Below, in pieces: positions 37,573-49,020 of a stretch of 64,000 bases of DNA. Position 1 is the first letter of the stretch. Each line of letters begins with the position of its first letter. A program made the position numbers and the translations under genes. Under the pieces are notes generated by a model that was given only the letters and a program-made list of their open reading frames with translations, was not told the DNA's origin and searched no databases. This stretch comes from Podaxis mareebaensis (Eukaryota; Basidiomycota; Agaricomycetes; Agaricales; Agaricaceae). The stretch spans positions 124,001-188,000 of the forward strand of contig JAEUWP010000145.1 of NCBI GenBank assembly GCA_018524725.1. Direction: 5' to 3'.

Positions 37573-38379
37573 TCACTCTTTCAAACACAAACTCACCTCC
37601 GCCGCAAGCCGAGTCCACTCCCCCAGTCCACGTACATACTCGTTCTGTCCTCCATCCACAGGTTTGTCCGCCTCCCAGACACGTACTGTTGAAAATCTAC
37701 CCCCGGGCACCAGGACCTTTGTCACCCTTGTCTCGCTCGCTGCCTCATCAACACTGTTGTCTCCATCCTCTACCTCTTCATCCCCGTCTCCATCTATACA
37801 CACCACTTCACGTGCCGTGCTTCGCGTTCGCCTTCCCATTCTCCTCCCCTCCGCCTTTTGCGGCGCGCCGCTATCATTGCTTCTATCCTTACTCTTGCCT
37901 TTGTCTTTAGTCTTCCTTCCCTTGCCTGCTTCTTTCGACAGACTATCCTCGGTCCGCAAGATGAGTCCACTGTATCCACCCGGGAGACGCACGTCCAGCC
38001 CGTGTATCGTACGTCCGCGGAATGTTGATACATAACGATCCTCCGTGATACATGAACCTGAGCCTTTCCCTTCCTCCGCCCCATCGGCATTTGCATTATT
38101 TGCATTTCCCTTTTCATCTCTTCTTTCATTCCCAGTCTCATCCTTCATATCAACATCCCCAGACTTTGACTCTGGCCCTGCCTCTGTTGCTAGATCTGGC
38201 ATGCCCACACCTCGTTTAACCACCTCCACCTTCATGTATGTGGACACAGGTGCAGGCCCATCATACTCAATGTGAAACGGCATCAGATTCGGCTGATAAT
38301 CCATCGTTGCGTTTAACTCAGCCGTAGATAACGCCAACGCATCCGTTGACAGAGTCTGCTGAGTTGTAACGGTCGACAT
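37573..38379 (-). CDS. RNH203: Ribonuclease H2 subunit C
   Basis: Non-catalytic subunit of RNase H2, which removes ribonucleotides from DNA and RNA-DNA hybrids in the nucleus. It is read as a single exon of 268 residues. The family core is split: LMPFHIEYDGPAPVSTYM (residues about 32-49) and, after an acidic low-complexity insert of about 60 residues, YVSTFRGRTIHGLDVRLPGG followed by YSGLIL. A Lys/Arg-rich and acidic insert follows before the C-terminal strand-helix FSTVRVWEADKPVDGGQNEY and WTRLAAEV. Yeast Rnh203 is only 110 residues, so most of the extra length is the two charged inserts. It lies 239 bp upstream of the F-box gene on the same strand. Confidence 0.87.
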   Translation of the reverse strand: MSTVTTQQTLSTDALALSTAELNATMDYQPNLMPFHIEYDGPAPVSTYMKVEVVKRGVGMPDLATEAGPESKSGDVDMKDETGNERRDEKGNANNANADGAEEGKGSGSCITEDRYVSTFRGRTIHGLDVRLPGGYSGLILRTEDSLSKEAGKGRKTKDKGKSKDRSNDSGAPQKAEGRRMGRRTRSTAREVVCIDGDGDEEVEDGDNSVDEAASETRVTKVLVPGGRFSTVRVWEADKPVDGGQNEYVRGLGEWTRLAAEVSLCLKE

Positions 38380-40938
38380 GACGCGAGATCACAAAATGCA
38401 AGAGGCGATGGCGTGTAGCGAGGGTTCAGATTCGTATGATCGGAGAATTGGATGTGGCGGTTCGTCGAAAGAGTAACTGTGTAAGAGGGAGAGGTTTGAG
38501 GTAGCTACCAAGATGGCTTGGCCTTGGCAGAGTTTCGTAGCAGATTGGACGCGACGCGTCGCGTCACTCCGCCAAACACCTTCCTCCAATTCATTCAGCA
38601 CAGTAACGCATGACATAATCCCGTCAACCGGCCCTTTCCAGCCCCGTTCATCGATACCTGAACATTGTCCATGTTCCCTGTCAACTCATTCAACATTACA
38701 CTACATACTTCCCACCCAATTTTCAGAACCAACCACCCAATAGACCAACGCCGGACATTGACAGTGGACACGTCGTACTTGCTGCCCAATTCAGAAGCAC
38801 ACATCGTATGGAGGTACGAGTAAGCAAAGCAAGCCGTAAATGCCGACCCGGGCGCTGCTGAGCTGTCCAACTGATCCCAGAACCATGACCGTTCCCAGGT
38901 AAATTGTTGTCCGCCCCACGCCGTCATCCTTTCCTTCCATACCCACAGCCATCGATTTGATCGTTCAACGTCATGTCATGGTACGATAGTAACGATATCA
39001 ACGCCATGATCTGATGTTCAAGAGCTCACCACGGTCCACGATAGTGGAGCCCACGGCCCCGGAAGACATCGGATGGATGATGTATCCCATTCTCATATTC
39101 CCCTAGGTTACTTTTGCAATCAAAGCCTGCGATGTCATCATTCTGAATGCCGTAGTACCACCCGCGATGGACTGACAAGGTAATTCGGTCAACACCGGTG
39201 TACCGTGTGTTCCTTTTTCACCGACTCGAGCGGGCAGCCACAATTCGGGCATATGTATGAATGTTAAATATTCTACACCTCACGAGGCGAAATGGATTAA
39301 TGTGGCTGGAATGTAGCACGACGCCACGAGTGACTCTTACAACCAGGTACCTACCGGTGCCCACACAAAATGAACAACGTAACTACAGGACAATAAACGA
39401 TGCCCAACATCGGGTTATTCAACTGATTAGTCGCTTATCGTTCAACAGTGAATATTTGATCAATGTAGACTTTAGCGGATGAGTAGACTGTGATTTATCA
39501 ATCCATGGTTCAGAGAAACGAAATTAGTCCTAAACTGAAATTCGGACTCCCAGCATACCGCTTACATACATGCTTGTGCATATGTGCACACACACCCCTA
39601 AACGCAAGTGTCAGAACCCAAGCACCAGACGAGTCGAGAACGGAACTCGCTCCGTGATCATAATAATGCTATGCACCGTATTTCCGGACCATGTCCTCCG
39701 TGGAAGGAACTTATCCTGGCCGCCGTACTTAGCCCTTCGACCTTATTCTCTCCCTGTTGGCAGAACGGCGGCCTAGATTCCGTTCGCCCGTTAATTAGCT
39801 TGAGTAGTTGATCGAGTTGCGGGACCATAAATAGCGCCATGTCGCGTCCGACGTTGTTCGGATTGAATCGAGGTTCAAGGCAAATTATAGATTCAAATAA
39901 CTGTGCGGCGGCCGAAAAGCCCCTGCTCCATCGACCCTTTGTGACTGAGACTGTCGTGGGTAGCGTTTGATGCACCAGCGCTCCGGAGGGTGCCAGAATA
40001 TGTCTATAATGTATCTCCTGTGCAGGAAAACAAAATCACAGATACACAAGAGCTGGAAATACTCAGCAAAGATCCACTCGCGATTAATTTACCAAAACAA
40101 AAGAGGGGGGGGGAAAGACAAGACATGACGTTGACATTATCTTTCTGACAAGATCAAGATCATATCATATCTCAGGACTCAGAAGAAGAAGAAAGCCGCT
40201 CTTAGTCATACTCCGGGTCCTCTCATTATTCCCTACTAGGCTCCACCCGAATGTGGCAGTCTTCGATGCTTATGTCTATGTCTTGTCCAGCTGAATATAG
40301 CCCCAACGCCGCCGCCGCAGAGAACATCCATACGACTGTGACATTCTACATGTCTAATGTTCAAAACGCATGCATCTTCCCAACTTCTACGACTCGGAGA
40401 AACGTCCCACCGGACGAGCCATGCGGCAGAGTGTACTTCCTATCTCTCTAATCCCCACCCTTAACATTGACATCCTCGCCATTCAAACTCCCCAAAATCC
40501 GCTTTACAAAAAAAAAGACATGATCATGCATTGGATTTATCATGTCGTGTTAAATTATTAGTCATACCCCGACTCCTCGCTCTCTCTCGAGTCCCGTGCC
40601 ACAGAAAGCCGTGGAAGTTTGATATGTCATCCCTAATTTATACGGTTTATACGAGATAACATCTCATCAACCCACCAAAGGACCATCACTACAAAATAGA
40701 GAATCTGAATATGTACTTAACGAAACACACAGATCTCCATAAAGATCTCAGAGCAACCCCGGATAACACAGCTTGTATGTTTTTTTTTTCTCTCATGGTG
40801 GCACTGTGCACAAGCGCCTAACACGGGGTGCGGAGCATCGGAGACGGTATCCGGATGAGGGGATAAATTGGGACAGCACAAGATCGGACTAGAGGGGCGT
40901 TGGTGTTGTATTTATGAACTGAACTTTATTTAAACAAC
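38380..40938. other. Gene-poor stretch, no supported gene
   Basis: About 2.5 kb with only short frames lacking family features, start context or splice logic. A G run lies at 40108-40116 and a T run near 40780. The RNH203 promoter must lie at the left end. Confidence 0.55.
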
Positions 40939-41373
40939 AGCCAGGGACGGCGCTGCGGAGAGTTTGTTTTGCCGGAAGCCGGCGGATGTGAGCGTGGGAA
41001 AGTCTATATGTGATTCGAGTATGACGTAGGCTAGTGCGCTGGGATCTGTGGGCGTTGTTAGTTGATTGACGACGTCTGGGTTGAAACGGTCGTTATCGAC
41101 ACCGTGGGCACCTTTGATGGCATTCTTGTTGCTTTTTATTGCCTTCTCTGCTTTGCTTGGGATGAGTGTGCTGTAGAGCTCGCGTCATACTGCCAGGGGT
41201 GGGGCTACAAGATAACTGGTTAACTTGATCTTCTGGGACTTCTGGTGCTCGAACTTGGTGGAACAGAAAGAACGTGGATACACTCCTCCTGCAAGTATCT
41301 TGGCGTTCGTACTGAGCTGGAATCTCCCAACGCCCCGCTTGCTATAGCCTTCGTTCGGTCATGTCTTAGGACT
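40939..41373 (-). pseudogene. Decayed coding remnant with one internal stop
   Basis: On the minus strand one frame stays open except for a single TGA near 41190. Before the stop it reads VGRFQLSTNAKILAGGVYPR then SFCSTKFEHQKSQKIKLTSY; after it, RELYSTLIPSKAEKAIKSNK, FNPDVVNQLTTPTDPSALAY and a C-terminus ending SAAPSLAVV at about 40939. The residue texture looks like real protein, but there is no start codon upstream, and another stop lies just beyond 41373. It could be the 3' exon of a dead gene, or an exon whose partners I could not find. I do not recognise the family. Confidence 0.4.
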
Positions 41374-41652
41374 GGAAGGTGACGGTCTTGGTGCTTAATA
41401 TGAACGCCGTTGGGTTGAGGCCCGCGACTAACCCTATCTCAGGTCTTCAATAATATTGTGGGCTAGGAGGTGAACACGTCTCAGTCTTGACTACCTGCTC
41501 CGCGTCTTCGTTAAATCGTCAACTCGCGCCGCTCCTTTTCATCTCACTCTTTCCTTCCTTCTTCCGTTTCTCGGTCGCGCCATCCTTCTCCCTTTCACTT
41601 TCCTTCCACTCCTCGGCTATTGCCTCCCCTGTGGGGAAGAGACGAAATCGTG

Positions 41653-43769
41653 ATGATAACCAAGTTACCAATTAATATCCCTCTCCTTTTCGTCCTTCTC
41701 GTCCAACCCTTCCTCTCTCTTTTCTCCCAAGTTTCGATCCACCTTCTCTTCAATTTCCCTAAGGTCATTTACCGGACAACGTATGCTTTGCGGAATCTCA
41801 AAGGGACTCTCCTTGCTTTGACCAACTCTATGGGCCTCCGCTTGCCGGTCTGGACGTGCTTCAAGTACTTGGCGTCGCAGTCGATTAAGTCCCTCAGGTC
41901 CTTCCTGACTCGCCGCTTCCATCGCACACTTCATACTCAACGCGATACATTTAGTCTTTTACGATTGTACTTGAGATTTCTCTATTACTGGGCCATCAAA
42001 GTCGACGCCTTCTTCAACCGTTACTTTGGCTTCTCGTTATCCTTCTCGCACGATACCCTCGACACGTTCATCCAAGCCAGAATATCCACGTATGCAACCT
42101 CGACTCCCAAAATTACAGCGGGTGAAACGTCTCTGGCTTATGTTCACACCATCGACGACTTGACAAGGCTTACTGTTCTCCTTGAATCATCTTCGCTCGA
42201 CTTTGCACCGGCTACGGCTTCAACACCTTCAGCTGATACTTCATCTCCCCCTTCTTGCACTCTTTCACCGCCCACACCTGTAACACCTGCAACACCTGCG
42301 ACACTTTACCTTTCCCCGCCTACTCCTTCAACTCCATTGACGCCCGAGGACCACACACTCATTAATGACGAATGCAACGAGAAGCTTAAACCGGTTCCTA
42401 TTCTATCCACTCCAAAGCGTCAGCCTTTCGCACCGCTCCCCATACCCAGCATCAAACTCAAGTCCCAGACCTCTCCTGTCCTAAGGGCCCCCGAACACAA
42501 ACTCCAAACCAGCAGCTGCACCGGCCAGGAAAACAAACCTCCATCTCAAACAAAGAACCATGAAGAGAACCTCAAGCAACGAATCAAAAGCAAATATTAT
42601 CGCAAAGACACGTTCACAGCCGCGCTCAAGATCGACGCGAGACCTGTTGGTGAGGGTGGATTTGGTCAGGTGTTTCGTGCGATGGCGGTAGGGAACCAGA
42701 CAATTGCGGTGAAGTTGATGGCGAGGACGACGTTGGCACATGAGATTGCGACTGTGAATGAGGTCAAGGCTTTGAAGGCTGCGAGGGGGTGTAAGTGGGC
42801 GGTTGAGTTGGTGTATTTTCAGGCTGCCAGGGAGCAGGCTTTGATTGCTTTGGTGAGTTTTCTCTCGTGCTAGCATTTTGTGGATGTGGTGGATTGATGG
42901 CTGTGCGTGGATAGACCTACCTGCCTGGAGGCGATATGCATACTTATTGGGAGCGTACTGGCTATTGCTTGGACTTTGACAGGGCGAGATTTTATACCGC
43001 CCAGCTCGTACGTCTCTTGTCTCTCTACAGCCCAACCTTTCACCCAAACGCACGACAGATCCTCGCAATCCATGACCTGCATACCCGCGGCATAATCCAC
43101 CGCGACATCAAACTCGAAAACATGATGCTCGATTCGCACCGTAACTTGAAAGTCGTCGACTTTGGCCTCGCACAAGTATTCGACCATACTACCGTCTGTG
43201 AACAAGACTATCCCTACTTCCATCAGATGCGAAGACAAGGTGGGGACGCGTTCCCGTTATTGTGGGCGACAAGTCAAAACCCACATCAGACGGATTTGGC
43301 GAATGGAACGGAGGGATACGCGCCGCCGGAGGTGTGGAAATCCCAAATGCATAGCTTTGGGATCGATTATTTCGCGATGGGGTGTGCACTGCATTTATTG
43401 ATAACTGGAACTGTGGGTGATGCTTTCCGTTTTCATTCTTATTTTTCTAACAAGTTTGTGCGGGCGACGATTCAGGCCCCTTTTGAGTTCAATTCTGCCG
43501 CGCGGGATTATGACTGGGACGATATCTCTATCGATAAGAATATGGAAATCGACGCGTATGACTTCTTGCGCAACGTTCTTGCACCGAAACCTGAGGACAG
43601 GCCGAATGTTTCAAGGATGAAGATGCACCCAATCTTCCGTGGTATGTGAGTGCTTCTTTTTGATTTTTCTTTCTATTCATGGTTGCTCATGGGTGTCGTC
43701 GTCGATAGTGATTGGGATGCGCTTGCCGCTGGACGGGTTGAAGCTCCGCCTTATCCTCATGCATTTTGA
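41653..43769 (+). CDS. Membrane-anchored protein kinase with expanded activation loop
   Basis: The start MITKLPINIPLLFVLLVQPF gives an N-terminal hydrophobic segment, probably a membrane anchor, within about 150 positively charged and hydrophobic residues. A Ser/Thr/Pro-rich linker follows. The kinase domain starts near 42630: Gly loop VGEGGFGQVFRA, Lys in IAVKLM, hinge TYLPGGDMHTYWE after the intron at 42853, catalytic loop HRDIKLEN near 43105 and DFGLAQ near 43160. Between DFG and the APE-equivalent GYAPPEVW lie about 55 residues, longer than usual. Helix F reads FGIDYFAMGCALHLLITG. The C-terminal motif KPEDRPNVSRMKMHPIFRGM precedes a final short exon ending AFPPYPH-like at 43769 (EAPPYPHAF). 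It looks closest to AGC/NDR-type Ser/Thr kinases; the exact subfamily is unclear. All catalytic residues are present. Confidence 0.85.
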
Positions 43770-45342
43770 CTCTTGTCTTATATAAACTGGCCCGGTTCGT
43801 GGTACCCCGAATATCGTACGTTTATACCGCCGCGTAGACGTTCGGTCTTACCACCGTAGTAAATGTAGGCATGCATTTCTCCTGATTTCCCCGTGAAAAT
43901 TGTATACTGTCGCACCGGAATTGTATCCGTAACCCTGATATCTCGCCTTAGGATCTTGCGGACCGCTACAAACTAAACGCACACTAAGCCTTTCGGTTCC
44001 GGTGCCTCGAATCTTCTAGCTATGATTCATCCTACCCTTCCGCGAAGCTGATTGCTACCAGTTTTCCGGAGTGTGTATAATCCATACAATAAGATCACAT
44101 AATTCTACAAGGTGCCGCGGCTAAGGAAATTTTTCTATAACCTTCAAACAGTTCGTGAACCTCCTTGGTCTTACTTATTGTAGATATACGGCCTTGTAAT
44201 TGTACCCGTTAACCTGTCGACGCTAGCTAGATCCGACTACTTATTTGGCACTAATCGCAATATAGTCTCTCGCAGAATATTATACATGATCGTAGTTCTC
44301 GTATAATCTCCCTTATGTTGCTGATACATGTCATCACCACACTGTACAGATGGTCCGAGAGCCCTGGAGATGTTGTAAAGACATGCGTTTCGTCATCACG
44401 TCTAAGGACCTGATCAAGTATCCCAGCGTTTATCCGACAACGTCTTCAGTTTGAGCACGTACCACCGGGGATTCAGAAGGGCCTAGGTGTATTTCGAGTT
44501 GTGGAACTCTCCTCAGTTGCATTGACTAAACCCACAACTCTCTCCGGTTTCAGGAAACCAGACTCCCCTCCAACTCAGACGAAACCATGTGCCCATCTTC
44601 AAGCAGCGTCAAATTCGCTGTTTCATTTTCCACCAAAACACAAAACGTGAAGCAACGTCTCTGATTACTCAGGCTGGATGGCTAACAGTGCTACCTATGA
44701 CGTTTAGGTCTTCTGGCTACGCAGATGGTGAGGCGTTGGTCCTTCACGATCTATTATCCTTACAGTATTCAAAGCGAGCCAAAGTGGACCTCATGAAGTG
44801 TACTGAATATATCACACAACGAGCTTCTTGGTGTCATGTGAGAGAAAATTTCAATCATTGCGTGGGGATCAGAACCTTGGTGGATACTTGCAGTGAGTGT
44901 GAGAGCCTGAATCGCGGCGGTAAGGAGATTAAGAACGAATATATTCTATTCCCATTTTCGTCTGAAAGGGCCCGGGAGAGTGCTTGGAGGAACGGGAATA
45001 TTTGTGTTTTGCTTCTCTGTCGCTGCGGAGGCTCACAGAAAGTAGGATGGCGCATCGATAGGTGGGTGGGAGTGACATACAAGAATGTGGGGTCACTGTA
45101 GAAACACCTGAGCATAAGTGTGGGTAGCCGTCTTGCTGATTTTCAGCGTTGTGATTGACCTTCGCTTTCCTTGCCCAGGACCACCTCGAGTGAGAAAATG
45201 GCGAGTTATGGATATAGAAGCCTGCATCCCGGATTATTAGGTTTCGTCGGTGCGGCGGTGGCATCGGGAGGAATGAGCAGGTGTCCCAGATCGGAACGTT
45301 AAATGTGGGCATCAATCTCAGTCATAGCCAGGAAGCTGGCTC
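43770..45342. other. Gene-poor stretch, no supported gene
   Basis: A single frame of 170 codons (44589-45101, plus) has no recognisable domain and odd composition, so I do not call it. No repeats shared with the duplicated units to the right were noticed here. Confidence 0.55.
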
Positions 45343-45665
45343 AGCAAACGTTCTTTGTGTCACCAGTGCAACGAGAGGATGGTCCATTCTGTCCTGGGCT
45401 TAAAACGGAGGAGCTGTCGTATTGGATGTGAAGCTCTGTGGCGGGATGATGGAAACCGAGGAGCCATCTAGGAAGAACCGGGACCGGGTCTTTCCTGACC
45501 GGTGACCCATGGTTCGACATCGTGGTTAGTTCATTAACGTGTAGAGGGAGACCATGTGCACACTTGTGAGTGGTGCGCGTAAGCTTGACATTCGCGCCTG
45601 CGAAGCGGTTCAAGATTCAGGAGTCAACATATGGTGGCCCATCCATCAAGCTCACATATATACGT
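45343..45665 (-). pseudogene. Fragment of a class 3 lipase (last exons only)
   Basis: Matches the 3' part of the lipase at 49021-50380, base by base along most of its length (compare 45345-45660 with about 49138-49465). On the minus strand it shows ANVKLTRTTHKCAHGLPLHV, the intron position, and then DPVPVLPRWLLGFHHPATEL and HIQYDSSS. The catalytic-Asp segment and the His region remain, but the GHSLG serine exon, the signal peptide and the true C-terminus are missing, and PGRF has become PRWL. Homology stops near 45343 and near 45665. It is a dead gene fragment. Confidence 0.75.
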
Positions 45666-45865
45666 ATTTAGGCGCGAAGAACGCAGTTCAATCCCTTGGC
45701 GATGACAGGCCCGAGAACAGCACAACCCTGTCAAGTTGTTCTGGCCGTGTCAGCCCATGTGAAGGGCATACTTCCCTTGAGCACGTGACGACCCGGTTCT
45801 CCCAAAGCCCGAGGTGTGGTACTAAAGCTTGAGGTGTCTATTCTCCATCAGACGCAAGTCCCTTA

Positions 45866-46298
45866 TTGACCTCTCGGCCAGACCAAAGCCAGCACAAATG
45901 GACTTCGGGGTATGAGAACCATCAAAAATATCGCTTTAACTTCTTGGGCCATACTGGTTTTCCCTCGGAGCCCAAAGGAGCACTCAAAAGGACGTTCACA
46001 TATCCCTTGACGATCCTTTGGTCGGGAATACCTAAAAGACCTGTTCTGCAGCTCCTAGCGTTGTATCCAGCCCTGTTTATGGTCGGCTGACTGCAGGCCT
46101 TTGTCTTGTTCAGTGTGCCTCAGAAGTTCGAAAGGATTATTTTTGTCCAGCTTAGCCCAACGTGACATGCGCCAACACACCTTAAATGAAAATATTGGGG
46201 CGTTAGAGTGTCTGGATTTTCTCAACGCTTCCATTATTCCGCTCCTTTAAATCTTGCTGGCGTGCTAGGTAGGATTCTTTGTTGGATCTCGTCCCAAC
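45866..46298. repeat. GH5 upstream region, copy 1 of a diverged duplication
   Basis: Patchy similarity to about 52570-53128 upstream of the second GH5 copy: shared stretches include AGCCCAAAGGAG, GGCTTCGTCTTGTTCAG-like sequence (CCTTTGTCTTGTTCAG here) and the ...GCTGGCGTGC... segment just before the start. It shows that the duplication reached well upstream of the coding region. Confidence 0.6.
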
Positions 46299-48531
46299 AT
46301 GCCGTCCGCTCTCTGTTATTTATCGGTATCGTTCGTTGCTCTCATATCCGTCGTCGTAAAGGCTGCCTTTCCTCCCAAGATCTATGGTGTCAACCTTGGC
46401 TCATGGTAAGTCGCGCCTACATCACCCAATCCTCCAACTCACATATCCGCAGGCTTCTCCTTGAACCATGGATGCTCCCCGAAGGTGCGTTCTTATGAAT
46501 GCTACTGTATGCGGTTCTTTGAATCCGGTTTCGCCAGAATGGATTCGGATGGGTGGAGAACAATGTGGCGATTGCTCGAAATGCATCGCCTCTGAGTTGT
46601 ATGTTGCCTTTGCTTCCGTCACTTTTTTCCGAACACCATAAATTGGTATTCCAGCGAATTCGCCAAGGCCTACCCCGATACCGTTGATGCCAAATTCGAC
46701 ATACATTGGTTCGTGCTCAGGCTTCTCACCCGATAGCTGCAATTGCTTACGTCTGAACGCTTCAGGAATACGTGGTTCAATCAGGCAGACGTTGACGAGC
46801 TAGTCAGCGTTGGGATCAACATTGTCAGGGTTCCCGTATGTATAAATACCATTTACTGACAACGGTTTGAACGTGCTGACGAACTTAAGCTCGGATACTG
46901 GATTGTCGAAGACTTGGTCGACCGCTCCACCGAGTTTTTCCCTCGTGGTGGTCTGAAGCACCTTGTGCGTAATAGATATCATTTGAGACTAACTGCAGGG
47001 TTAGTAATGGCCATCTCCAGCGCCGTGGGCTTCAACAGCTCAAGAAAGCCGGGATCACCGTCATCCTTGACCATCATGCCCTACCAGGTGTTCAGTCACC
47101 ACAGCAGATGTTCACTGGCAGATGCACGACTGACGTTCAGTTCTACGTGTGTATTTTTCTGACCACTGTCATTATGCCACGCTAATATTAGCACAGACCC
47201 CTCACAATTATCACCGTGCTTTAGTCTGGACCGCCGTTATGACGGCTCTCTCACACCTTGACCCGAACTTTGGATCAGTTACCGCCATCGAAGCTGTCAA
47301 CGAGCCAATTATGGATGCAAGTCAAACGCCGGGCTACGGGGACTGTAAGTTCGCACTGTATATCTTCACAATTGCCGCTGACTAACCGAAACAAAGTCCA
47401 GAAACGCTTCGTTCAAGTCGTTCGCGCCGTCGAGCTGGCCCTTGGCATACGCCTTCCTGGTTATGAGACCGATTACAAGCAACTCCCTTTCTCCACGAAT
47501 ATCACAGTTTCTTTCGACACCATTCGCAACCAGAATATCTTTGATCCGGAGGTTGCCACCGTCCTGGTGGAATCTATACCCATTATCCTAAGGATCGCTG
47601 CTGAATTCCGCCTGTCTCCCATTTTTGGTTTCTCTCGCAAGCCAGGTTTCAAATCAGAGCCTCTTTTCACCAAGTGAGTGCATAGTACTTACTGCCCAGT
47701 CAAAGCAATGTTCCAACTGACTGACCATCTACAGCTTCATGGACATCAACTGGCAACACAACAATCCCAGCAACCCAGCTGATGCAGCAATTGGACCTCA
47801 GATATACGACAACCACCTCTACTATTCGTAAGTCATGTCAGCTTCCTTCATGCCGCTCTGACCTCTAGTATTTAGGTTCGGAGTATGTGCCTTATCTTGA
47901 CAAGAGTTATAAGCCGTTAATGACTTTCCTAGGGCGTCGCTGATCCTAATCCGGAAGCCTATTTGACACACGTTTGTAGTAGGTCTTACCGTCTCGTTTT
48001 TGGTTAGCGTCCTTCTAATTCTTCTTTTTCTGCCTCGAGACTTGGACCGCATTGAGAAAGATGCGGTACTAGGCAACAGCCCCTTGTATTTCGGAGGTGA
48101 TTTATTTGATCCGTGTTCTCAGTGACGAATTGACTCAAGGGAACCTACCAACTAGAATGGGGACTTCCGACACAATTTCAGGCAACTGATGAGTTCTTGT
48201 TCAAATGGGCTGATGCCCAGAAGTTCTCCTATAGCAGGGACGCTGGATGGATCGTGAGCTACTTCCTTATTCTTTGCTGCATCAGAAGTTGAACTGACCT
48301 AAACTTCATTTCTAGTTTTGGAACTTCAAGATTGAGAAATCCCAACTCGCAGGAGACTTAGCAAGGCAATGGTGAGCGTTTCTGTGGCAACTCGCCGGGA
48401 TTCCTGGCCTTGAGTGACCGATGTCCTATTACAGGTCATACATGGAGGGAGTCAGACTTGGCTTTCTCACGAAGGATCCATCCAAGATGAATGATCCGGA
48501 TGTCTGTGCTCCGTTCATCAAATCATCTTAG
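46299..48531 (+). CDS. Secreted GH5 glycoside hydrolase (glucanase-like)
   Basis: Family 5 glycoside hydrolase with a (beta/alpha)8 barrel, of the Agaricomycete type often annotated exo-beta-1,3-glucanase. The signal peptide MPSALCYLSVSFVALISVVV is followed by IYGVNLGSW and LLLEPWMLPEEWIRMGGEQC. Then come SEFEFAKAYPDTVDAKFDIH, ADVDELVSVGINIVRVPLGY, GLQQLKKAGITVILDHHALP and NYHRALVWTAVMTALSHLDP. The acid/base Glu is in AIEAVNEPIMD (GAG at 47302-47304). The nucleophile Glu is in YFGEWGLPTQF, with its codon split by the intron ending at about 48158. The C-terminus reads WIFWNFKIE, GVRLGFLTKDPSKMNDPD and ends FIKSS. More than ten short introns occur, and one exon is only 7 nt long (47876-47882). 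The likely role is fungal cell wall or plant glucan hydrolysis outside the cell. Confidence 0.9.
47876..47882 (+). other. Predicted 7-nt microexon in GH5
   Basis: The exon before ends ...TAC TAT TC at 47827 and the one after begins GGC GTC GCT at 47933. Only the 7 bases GTTCGGA, flanked by TTTAG and GTATGT, restore the family sequence YYSFGGVADPNPEAY. The flanking introns are 48 and 50 nt. The same microexon (GTTTGGA) with the same flanks is kept in the pseudogene copy at 53982-53988. Confidence 0.75.
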
Positions 48532-49020
48532 GTTTCCTTGCACCCTGCCATGGGCCCTTTTGACTTATGACTATGTATTTCACCCAATGCTTGTTACAGA
48601 CTCTCTTTTTGACCCTATCTTTGAGCCTGGTTACACTTTTGAAAGCCCGTTACGGGCTCACCAATAAGAAGAGAAGATATTAAACGCCTACACAACCGCA
48701 CATTAGTTTGTTATATCTTGCCAAGAGATTGCTAGTATGATATTACACAAGTCCTGCAGATATATTGGGCTGCTATTTTTTGGGTGAAGGGAAGTGTGAA
48801 CCTGGATTTGCATTAGTCCATTGACCAATGCCCGTCTCTACTTATTCTGTAACCCGTTGTGAGTGACGTCTGTTACCGCGGACTTGAACAATCTCAGTTG
48901 AGCTCAGGAGACCATTCACTCATGAATGCTGATATTACACCCGGACATCCATTGTGGAGCTACTCTCAACATTATCCCGATCACTCTGGAGGTCCTACAT
49001 TAACGCATCACACCGATGGC
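48532..49020. other. Convergent spacer, GH5 and lipase 3' ends
   Basis: Holds both 3' UTRs. The first about 80 bp resemble the region after the second GH5 copy (54630-54710), marking the right side of the duplicated unit. Confidence 0.6.

Noticed and set aside
38595..38927. A 110-codon minus-strand frame upstream of RNH203
   Set aside because: No family features, and it lies where the RNH203 promoter is expected.
44589..45101. A 170-codon plus-strand frame before the lipase fragment
   Set aside because: Composition and motif content fit no protein family and there is no intron pattern like its neighbours; judged a chance frame.
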